Shown in pieces: positions 58,280 through 64,000 of a stretch of 64,000 nucleotides of DNA (positions within the stretch are counted from its first letter, which is position 1; each line of letters opens with the position of its first letter). The DNA is taken from assembly GCF_000010165.1 (NCBI RefSeq), contig NC_012491.1, positions 4,471,501-4,535,500 on the forward strand, read 5' to 3'. Both the position numbers and the translations under genes were made by a program. This DNA comes from Brevibacillus brevis NBRC 100599. GTDB taxonomy: Bacteria; Bacillota; Bacilli; Brevibacillales; Brevibacillaceae. Under the pieces are notes generated by a model. That model was not told the origin of the DNA, made no database searches, and was given only the letters and a program-made list of their open reading frames with translations.

Positions 58280-59888
58280 CTAGTACGGCCTCCTTCCGTT
58301 CTGCCGTGTGTGCATCCTTTGGTATCGTCACAGTAAAAATTGTTCCACCTACCGGATTACCTGTATGCGTAATATTGCCATGTACATGAATAACAGCTTG
58401 TTTGACTAAGTACAGTCCGTAGCCATGATTCGGCTGTTTTTTGGTAGAGAAGCCCAACTCAAAGATTCGTTCAGCATTTTCTTCGGAGATGCCTGGCCCT
58501 CTATCCTCTACCTCGATGAGCAGGACCTCTTCCATATTGAGCAAAAAGATCGTGATTTCTGGTGCAAATGCACCCGGAGCTTTTACAGCGTCCATCGCAT
58601 TATCTATCAAATTGCCAAGAATGACAATCAGCTGTGAGCGATCAATCGAGGCAGGAATGTCACGGAAGTTGCTTTCTGGATCAATTTTCAATTCCACTTT
58701 GCGTTCGTTGGCTTGATTCAGTTTCCCGAGCAATAAGCCACCTATCAGTGGGTCGGGGACTTCTTGCATAATAAACGTCGTATTGTGGACATGTACATTC
58801 AACTCAGAAGAGATCGTTTCAATGGCTTCCTGATACGATTCGAGCTGGATGAGTCCTGATATGAGGTGCAGTTTGTTGGAATACTCGTGCGTCTGGGAAC
58901 GAAGGACTTCCGCATACTCCTTCACTCGTGACAGCTCCTGTGTGACCTCGAACAGCTCGGACCGATTGCGAAAGCTCGCTACCGCACCCAAAACATGGCG
59001 CTCCTTATCCATAATCGGTACCCGGTTCACCACTAATATGTGCTCGTCCACTTTCGTTTCGCGGTCAAATTCGGCTTTCCCTGTCTCAATCACCTCATGA
59101 AGGCCCAACGACCGAACCAGCTCGTCCTGTTTGTCCATGATCCTGTCATTATCCTTCGCTTGCCCCAGCATATGGAGAGCGGTCTGATTCGCGAGTGTGA
59201 TCGCTCCATCCTTATTGACCGCCACAATGCCTTCGCGAATCGATTCCAGCACGGCTTGATTTTCCTGATACAATCGCCCGATTTGTTCAGGCTCCAAACC
59301 AAATATGGCTTTTTTTACATTTTGTGAAAGAATGAGCGTAGCCACCACACCCAAGAGCAAGGTGACGATGCCGATGACGAAGATTCGATTGCGATACGAT
59401 TCGATCGTCTCATTTATATCCTCAAACAAGAAGCCGACCGAAACGACCCCCATCACCTTTCCTTCCTCATCATAGATCGGTGTCTTTCCTCTGAGTCCAG
59501 GTCCAAGCGAGCCGACTGTCTCAGAGATGATAGATTGCCCTTTAAATACTGCCTCATTGTCGCCTCCCACCATCTTTTTGCCAATCTGCTCTGGATCAGG
59601 ATGGGAATAGCGAATGCTTTGCAAATTTCCTACTGTGATAAAAGCCGCATTTGTGTCCACGCGTATTTTTTCCACGATTGGATTGATAATCTTGGCGGGA
59701 TCTTCTGTGTCAAACGCCCGTTTGATCTCGGACATCTGCGCGACGGTCTTGGCGGTATGCAGTGCACGCGTCCCGATCTCATGCTCCAATACGCCCGCCA
59801 GCATCTGCTCAAACATTGTACCGAGTATGACCGTCACACCAAAAAGGAGCGAACAAATAATCAACATCAGCTTGCTGTGAAAACGCAC
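58257..59888 (-). CDS. citS: CitA/DcuS-type sensor histidine kinase
   Basis: A 543-residue membrane kinase. Helices at about 7-30 and 165-190 flank a periplasm-type PAS/sCache sensor (with FITVGNLQSIRYSHPDPEQIGKKMVGGD and SVGFLFEDI) that binds C4/C6 carboxylates in this family. A cytoplasmic PAS follows (about 205-320), then the dimerisation region with phospho-His in LRSQTHEYSNKLHLISGLIQL and the ATPase with ILGNLIDNAMDAV, EVEDRGPGIS and GYGLYLVKQ. GTG 59888 has GGAGGG 6 nt upstream. It forms a two-component pair with the gene just after it. Ligand citrate is inferred from the adjacent transporter. Confidence 0.9.
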   Translation of the reverse strand: MRFHSKLMLIICSLLFGVTVILGTMFEQMLAGVLEHEIGTRALHTAKTVAQMSEIKRAFDTEDPAKIINPIVEKIRVDTNAAFITVGNLQSIRYSHPDPEQIGKKMVGGDNEAVFKGQSIISETVGSLGPGLRGKTPIYDEEGKVMGVVSVGFLFEDINETIESYRNRIFVIGIVTLLLGVVATLILSQNVKKAIFGLEPEQIGRLYQENQAVLESIREGIVAVNKDGAITLANQTALHMLGQAKDNDRIMDKQDELVRSLGLHEVIETGKAEFDRETKVDEHILVVNRVPIMDKERHVLGAVASFRNRSELFEVTQELSRVKEYAEVLRSQTHEYSNKLHLISGLIQLESYQEAIETISSELNVHVHNTTFIMQEVPDPLIGGLLLGKLNQANERKVELKIDPESNFRDIPASIDRSQLIVILGNLIDNAMDAVKAPGAFAPEITIFLLNMEEVLLIEVEDRGPGISEENAERIFELGFSTKKQPNHGYGLYLVKQAVIHVHGNITHTGNPVGGTIFTVTIPKDAHTAERKEAVLDDTGTHY

Positions 59889-59934
59889 ATCGTTCCCTCC
59901 TCTTCTTCTCATTGTATCTCATTTCGCTCGATGA

Positions 59935-59966
59935 CGAAAAAGAGGCCATGAGCAGGCCTCTTTTTC
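59935..59966. terminator. Intrinsic terminator between citrate transporter and kinase genes
   Basis: AAAAAGAGGCC and GGCCTCTTTTT are perfectly complementary over 11 bp around a 7-nt loop, with T runs in both directions. It ends the transporter transcript about 25-50 nt after its stop and before the kinase gene, which needs its own promoter or read-through. Confidence 0.88.
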
Positions 59967-59988
59967 CTTTCTTCCTTCTTATCTTTGA

Positions 59989-61296
59989 CTAAAATGAGAT
60001 GACTCCGGTAAGAAGAGCAAGCGCAATCATCACGATCGATGTTCCAAACGCCCATTTCAGGATGAACTTTTGGGTTTCTGCATAATCGACCCCAACCATT
60101 CCGATCAGCAGGTACTGTGCTGCAAACAACGGGCTGAGTACATGCAGCGGTTGACCCAGGATGGAAGCGCGACCAATTTCCGCCGGATCGATTCCGTAAG
60201 CGGCTGCTGCATTCGCCAGGATGGGAACGATCCCGAAGTAATACGCATCGTTCGACATGAAATACGTGAATGGCATGCTTGTCAGCGCTACGAGTAAAGG
60301 CATATGAGAACCAAGTGAATCCGGAATCCAGGAAACGAGTGTGCTCGCCATCGCATCGATCATTTTCGTTTCAGTCAGGATGCCTGTAAAGATACCCGCC
60401 GCGAAAACCATGGACACGGTAGCCAGTGCGTTAGCTGCGTGGGCGGCAATTCGCTCTTTCTGATCTTGCATTTTCGGATAGTTCACAAACAGGGCAATGG
60501 CAAAAGCGAGCATGAACAACGTCGGCAGTGGCAAAAAGCTCGTAATCAGGCCGACCATCAGGGCTGCGGTTAACAACAGATTGAACCAGATCAAGCGCGG
60601 ACGTTTCAGTGCAGCGGTCTCATCCGTCGCCGCCACCTCTTGTCCTGCAAGCGATTTCAAATCTTCATCTGGTATCTCAATAATCCCCAGACGCTTACGC
60701 TCTTGTTTGCCCAGAATACAGGCTACGATCATCACCCACGCAATTCCGCCAATCATCATAGGAATCACAGGGACAAAAATCTCGGAAACATCCATATGGA
60801 GTACACTCATAACACGTGCTGTCGGTCCACCCCAAGGCGTCATGTTCATGACACCGAGTGAGAGCATCGCCATGGCTGCCAAAATCATCGGTCTGATACC
60901 CAGCCTGCGATACAAAGGCAGCATCGCGGTAACGGTAATCATATAAGTCGTGGTTCCATCTCCATCCAGTGCGACCAAGGTAGCGAGAATCGCTGTACCT
61001 ACAATCACCTTCAGTGGGTCACCCTTCACCATTTTTACGATTTTTTTAATTAATGGATCAAACAGACCTGCATCCATCATGACTCCAAAGTACAGAATGG
61101 CAAACAACAGCATGATTCCCGTAGGCGCAATTTTCTTGATACCTGCAAGCATCATGTCGCCAATTTCTGTACCAAATCCGCTAATCAACGCAAATACAAC
61201 AGGAACAACAATCAAAGCAACCAATGCCGAGAGCCGTTTCGACATAATCAAGTACATAAAAATGGCTACCATGAGAAATCCAAGTAATGCCAGCAT
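59989..61296 (-). CDS. citM: CitMHS-family metal-citrate transporter
   Basis: A 435-residue membrane transporter with about 12 helices. MLALLGFLMVAIFMYLIMSKRLSALVALIVVPVVFALI, the conserved LVALDGDGTTTYMITVTAMLPLYRRLGI (about residue 110) and MNMTPWGGPTARVMSVL (about 150) are CitM/CitH signatures, as is MPFTYFMSNDAYYFGI in the second half. It takes up citrate complexed with Mg2+ or Ca2+ together with protons. AAGGGGG lies 9 nt before the ATG. The upstream region has an extended -10 promoter, a cre-like site and two 8-bp palindromes. Confidence 0.93.
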   Translation of the reverse strand: MLALLGFLMVAIFMYLIMSKRLSALVALIVVPVVFALISGFGTEIGDMMLAGIKKIAPTGIMLLFAILYFGVMMDAGLFDPLIKKIVKMVKGDPLKVIVGTAILATLVALDGDGTTTYMITVTAMLPLYRRLGIRPMILAAMAMLSLGVMNMTPWGGPTARVMSVLHMDVSEIFVPVIPMMIGGIAWVMIVACILGKQERKRLGIIEIPDEDLKSLAGQEVAATDETAALKRPRLIWFNLLLTAALMVGLITSFLPLPTLFMLAFAIALFVNYPKMQDQKERIAAHAANALATVSMVFAAGIFTGILTETKMIDAMASTLVSWIPDSLGSHMPLLVALTSMPFTYFMSNDAYYFGIVPILANAAAAYGIDPAEIGRASILGQPLHVLSPLFAAQYLLIGMVGVDYAETQKFILKWAFGTSIVMIALALLTGVISF

Positions 61297-61315
61297 ACGC
61301 GAGTTCCCCCTTGCA

Positions 61316-61329
61316 AGAATGCGCTTTCA
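61316..61329 (-). promoter_or_regulatory. cre-like site in citM leader
   Basis: On the minus strand TGAAAGCGCATTCT matches the CcpA consensus TGWAANCGNTNWCA at 12 of 14 positions. It lies between the -10 box and the citM start, where binding would block transcription. B. subtilis citM is under CcpA control. Confidence 0.5.
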
Positions 61330-61341
61330 TATCGTGCTGTC

Positions 61342-61350
61342 ATTATAGCA
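61342..61350 (-). promoter_or_regulatory. Extended -10 promoter of citM
   Basis: On the minus strand TGCTATAAT is a consensus extended -10. The -35 region is poor, which fits a promoter that needs an activator. Confidence 0.6.
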
Positions 61351-61375
61351 ATGTTCGTAAAAATCCGAATAGAAT

Positions 61376-61439
61376 ATGCGCATAAACTGTTTTAACCGCA
61401 TTTCCTCTATTAACTTCATAAAAATTACGAAATGCGCAT
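61376..61439. promoter_or_regulatory. Two ATGCGCAT palindromes, candidate CitT sites
   Basis: The 8-bp palindrome ATGCGCAT occurs at 61376-61383 and 61432-61439, 56 bp apart, upstream of the citM promoter. They are candidate response-regulator sites; the assignment is inference. Confidence 0.4.
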
Positions 61440-61585
61440 ACGGTGTTCGGAGCATGCAACACCTTCGTAAGTAAGCCTAACGGACCGTTTCGTGATAAGA
61501 AAGCAATTCATAAGAAATACCCATTTTTCATATTTGCTATGATGGAATCAACACCCATTTACAAACGGAAAGCAGGGGGGTACGT

Positions 61586-61981
61586 ATGAAGAGTTTAGGA
61601 TCTAGGAATGTGGATGTCATCACGCTGTTTGTGGAGGATTTTCAGCAGGTGAAGGCGTTCTATCAGGAAGTATTCGGCTTTCAAGCCGTATATGAAGACG
61701 AGGTCTCTTCGGTGTTTCGTTTCGGGAATATGAGCGTGAACCTCTTGGATATTTCCGAGTCACACGATTTAATGAAACCGGGAACAGTCGCAACACGTGA
61801 ATCAGGATCCCGCTTCCTGCTCACCATGTGGGTCGATGACGTAGATGAAGTCTGCGAAGAATTGAAAAACCGGGGAGTTGCTCTACTTAACGGTCCGATC
61901 GACCGGCCATGGGGAGTGCGAACGGCGTCCTTCATCGATCCGGCAGGACATGCCTGGGAGATCGCGAAACAATTGGCATAG
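61586..61981 (+). CDS. VOC-superfamily (glyoxalase-like) protein
   Basis: A 131-residue cytoplasmic protein of the vicinal oxygen chelate fold. The first module is VITLFVEDFQQVKAFYQEVFGFQAVYEDEVSSVFRFGNMSVNLL; the second has FLLTMWVDDVDEVCEELKNRGV and ends RTASFIDPAGHAWEIAKQL with the usual DPxGH-x-WE turn. Metal ligands cannot be set with confidence. GGGGGG lies about 6 nt before the ATG. It is monocistronic, divergent from citM and ends in a shared terminator. Confidence 0.88.
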   Translation: MKSLGSRNVDVITLFVEDFQQVKAFYQEVFGFQAVYEDEVSSVFRFGNMSVNLLDISESHDLMKPGTVATRESGSRFLLTMWVDDVDEVCEELKNRGVALLNGPIDRPWGVRTASFIDPAGHAWEIAKQLA

Positions 61982-62008
61982 GAACAGATTGAAAAATATG
62001 GAAAAGAA

Positions 62009-62040
62009 AAAGAACGGCACGGAATCAGCCGTTCTTTCTT
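62009..62040. terminator. Bidirectional intrinsic terminator
   Basis: AAAGAACGGC and GCCGTTCTTT pair over 10 bp around a 9-nt loop. It lies between the convergent VOC and ABC permease genes. Confidence 0.85.
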
Positions 62041-62045
62041 GTATT

Positions 62046-62912
62046 TTATACATCCCGCTTTTGAAACACCCGGATGGACAACCCCAACGCCACGATGCCA
62101 TAGAGAATGGTGTAGATGAGCATGGCAGTACTCGGTGGAGAAGTCGTCCCGAAAATTCCTTGTGAAGCAAAGGACAACGGATCGTCTGCCGTGTCAAATA
62201 GTGAGAGCGTCGTTTGCCTGAATAACGAATCCGTTGGAAAAACCAGACTGGAAATAATCCCGATGTTCGTGAGTGAGCTGTTGCTAAAGGCAACACCAAG
62301 CTGCTCGATAAAGCCACCGATGAAGCTGATCCCGTAAAGAATGATCAGGATAATACCGCCTGTTACTGTTGTAGTTATACTGCTCAAGAGCATGGCTACA
62401 CAGACAAGAATGATCGGCATACTTACGAAGAAAGCTGCTGCTTTCAGGATTTGGGCTCCACTTACCTGAACAGCCAACGCACCGCCACCCACCCATTGGT
62501 TGATCGCCAAAAGTCCGGCAAACATCAGGAGTGCGTAAAGCCCCAACATACTTGCCAACCCGAAAAATTTCCCCAATACATATTTGTAGCGAGGAAGGGC
62601 GCGGGCGAGCCACGTGTCGATTTGGTGGCTCTCGATTTCAGATGCAATACTCCCGACACTGCTCAAAATCGCCAGGAGTGCCGTAATGACGGAGCCAAAG
62701 TACAAGCCCATTCCCAAGAGCTGCGTGGAAAAGAAGTTTTTTTGCAGCAAAGCTTCTGGACCTGCGCCCCCAAATGAGTCCTTCATTTCCTTGACGGCAT
62801 AGCCTGTGGCAAGTCCAAACAGCAGCAAGAAGGCCAGCGACATGATCAGCGTAATCGTGAAAATACGCTTGGAAATCATTTCTCTATACGTGATTTTGAT
62901 GATCGGCCACAT
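62046..62912 (-). CDS. ABC-2-type transporter permease
   Basis: A 288-residue membrane protein with six main helices (first at about 20-42) and a large loop after the first (VKEMKDSFGGAGPEALLQKNFFSTQLLGMG). The N-terminus MWPIIKITYREMISKRIFTITLIMSLAFLLLFG is typical of NatB/YhaP-like ABC-2 permeases. ATG 62912 has GGAGGG 8 nt upstream and overlaps the ATPase gene by 29 nt, so the two form one transporter. Exported substrate unknown. Confidence 0.88.
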   Translation of the reverse strand: MWPIIKITYREMISKRIFTITLIMSLAFLLLFGLATGYAVKEMKDSFGGAGPEALLQKNFFSTQLLGMGLYFGSVITALLAILSSVGSIASEIESHQIDTWLARALPRYKYVLGKFFGLASMLGLYALLMFAGLLAINQWVGGGALAVQVSGAQILKAAAFFVSMPIILVCVAMLLSSITTTVTGGIILIILYGISFIGGFIEQLGVAFSNSSLTNIGIISSLVFPTDSLFRQTTLSLFDTADDPLSFASQGIFGTTSPPSTAMLIYTILYGIVALGLSIRVFQKRDV

Positions 62913-63846
62913 GTCGTTCTCCCTCCTTTCTCTGCACCCAATACAGGAATACATCTTCCAGTGATTGCTGCTTGCGGACGACTTCATGTACCCCAGCCCC
63001 GGATGCGATCAACTGTTGCAACAGAGCGGGTACCCGATTGTCCTGATCCAGCGTCAATAACCATGTATCACGGTCTTCCTCTTGTCTAACGAGACGACTC
63101 TCTGTGACGAAAGAAGGAAGCTCGTTATGAAAGCCAGCGCTATCCTTTTCCACAGTCAATTCAATTTGTGGTTGGACGCTGCTCAGCTTGCGCCAGTCGC
63201 CATGTACGACCAGCTCACTGCGGTGAATGATCCCAACGTGATTGCACACGCTCTCCATTTCGCTCAGTAAATGGCTGTTGAGAAAAACCGTCTTTCCCTG
63301 GTCACGCAGTCGAGCGATTAGCTCGCGTACTTCTTTTCGCCCGATTGGGTCCAGCGCGGAGGTCGGCTCATCGAGAAAGATTAGCTCTGGATCGGATAAG
63401 AGGGCGCAGGCAATCCCGATACGCTGCTGCATGCCTTTGGAATAGCCCCGGATGCGTTCACGCTCGCGTCCAGCCATTCCGACCAGCTCAACGACATTTT
63501 TTATGACTGTTTTGCTCTCGCGATGTGTTAATCCACACAACTCGGCATGATGCTCTAAAAGCTGTTGACCTGTCAACCAATCCGGATAGCGGAATAGCTC
63601 TGGCAAGTACCCTACCTTTTTTCGCGATTCTACACTTCCAATCGGCTCCCCAAGCATAACCGCTTTGCCATTCGTTGGGTGCAATAACCCGAGCATCGTC
63701 CTGACAAAGGTACTTTTACCCGCTCCATTTTGCCCGAGGAATCCAAATACGGAGCCGCGTGGTACTTGTAGCGTAATATTTTTGCAGCCGGCCTTGCCGT
63801 TATATTGCTTGGTCAAGTCCCAGGTCTCAATCACATAATCTGACAT
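62884..63846 (-). CDS. ABC transporter ATP-binding protein
   Basis: A 320-residue ATPase. Walker A is FLGQNGAGKSTFVRTMLGLL (about residue 37), the Q-loop region is VGYLPELFRYPDWLTG, the signature is a variant GYSKGMQQRIGIACALL (about 138) in place of LSGGQ, Walker B is PELIFLDEPTSALDP, and the switch His is in VFLNSHLLSEME. The C-terminal 100 residues resemble the DrrA/YhaQ-type tail. It powers the permease encoded next and overlaps it by 29 nt. A third gene of unknown type precedes it at the window edge. Confidence 0.93.
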   Translation of the reverse strand: MSDYVIETWDLTKQYNGKAGCKNITLQVPRGSVFGFLGQNGAGKSTFVRTMLGLLHPTNGKAVMLGEPIGSVESRKKVGYLPELFRYPDWLTGQQLLEHHAELCGLTHRESKTVIKNVVELVGMAGRERERIRGYSKGMQQRIGIACALLSDPELIFLDEPTSALDPIGRKEVRELIARLRDQGKTVFLNSHLLSEMESVCNHVGIIHRSELVVHGDWRKLSSVQPQIELTVEKDSAGFHNELPSFVTESRLVRQEEDRDTWLLTLDQDNRVPALLQQLIASGAGVHEVVRKQQSLEDVFLYWVQRKEGERHVADHQNHV

Positions 63847-63935
63847 CGCTTACCTCACTTTCTCCATGACAAACGGGACAAAGCAGAGCCCTCCCTTTTC
63901 AGGAAAACTCCGCCAATGCCCGACTATTTGTTTCC

Positions 63936-64000
63936 TTATTTCAGCTGATTGGCAAAATCCAACAGCCCATCAGGGTTCTTTTCGCTGCCTTCCAGCATGT
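63936..64000 (-). CDS. 3' end of an unidentified gene upstream of the ABC transporter
   Basis: The last 21 codons of a minus-strand frame ending ...MLEGSEKNPDGLLDFANQLK then TAA (stop 63938-63936). It lies about 90 nt before the ABC ATPase gene and may be in the same operon. Too little is present to name it. That codons 1-21 are real coding sequence is judged only from the open frame running to the window edge. Confidence 0.4.
   Translation of the reverse strand, partial: MLEGSEKNPDGLLDFANQLK

Overview
This window reads as chromosomal DNA of a Gram-positive, endospore-former-type Firmicute, most likely a Brevibacillus (a Brevibacillus brevis relative). The reasons are strong GGAGG-type ribosome binding sites with some TTG and GTG starts, sigma-A promoters, an SftA-type soluble DNA translocase, a CitST-CitM citrate module, LytR-CpsA-Psr and BY-kinase polysaccharide genes, and an APS-reductase-type cysteine operon. 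The genus is inferred from gene content and style and was not tested by comparison. I see no rRNA, tRNA, CRISPR array, phage or transposase gene.

Layout. 1-3.2 kb: 3' part of urocanate hydratase (hutU) behind an AraC-type response regulator whose receiver carries Glu where the phosphoacceptor Asp is expected. 3.2-8.3 kb: signal peptidase I, then a YgeX/YgeY catabolic pair (diaminopropionate ammonia-lyase and an M20 peptidase) with a dedicated sigma-54 activator, a near-perfect -24/-12 promoter and three helically phased upstream palindromes. 8.36-13.39 kb: an accessory segment bounded by two near-identical 199-bp palindromic repeats in direct orientation, holding an LRR-like protein and a BlaI/BlaR1-like pair with BlaI-type operators. 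13.4-15.9 kb: a VOC protein, an ECF-like sigma factor, and an RlmA/TlrB-type 23S rRNA methyltransferase preceded by a nine-codon leader peptide ending Arg-Leu-Arg.

16-34 kb is one long minus-strand exopolysaccharide operon of 17 genes. It covers sugar-nucleotide synthesis, LCP transferase, Wzz and BY-kinase, Wzx, a nucleotidyltransferase plus CDP-alcohol transferase, Wzy, glycosyltransferase, deacetylase, initiating sugar transferase, FemAB-like protein, and a terminal aminotransferase / PLP decarboxylase / ATP-grasp trio. A divergent beta-helix protein without a signal peptide sits at its head. 36-40.8 kb: sftA and a divergent lipoprotein. 40.8-45.9 kb: a sulfate-assimilation and siroheme operon (sirB, cobA-hemD, cysH, sat, cysC) from a TTGACG-17-TATAAT promoter. 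46.2-49.6 kb: a five-gene operon of a duplicated-domain protein, an Asp-rich small lipoprotein, a glutathionylspermidine-synthase-like ATP-grasp ligase, a DUF350 membrane protein and a voltage-sensor K+ channel. This resembles the E. coli yjfL-yjfM-yjfC group plus a channel and is the least understood system here.

49.7-64 kb is mostly housekeeping: inositol monophosphatase, thioesterase, ilvD, an ArsR-like regulator and MFS exporter that share a composite operator, an NlpC/P60 hydrolase, trmB, the CitST two-component system with citrate transporter, a VOC protein, and an ABC exporter.

Across the window I find four intact, roughly 200-bp palindromic intergenic elements of one family (8357, 8618/13187, 45937, 57248) plus a fragment (13124). 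They have perfect or near-perfect arms and a shared asymmetric core. I do not recognise them as a named repeat.
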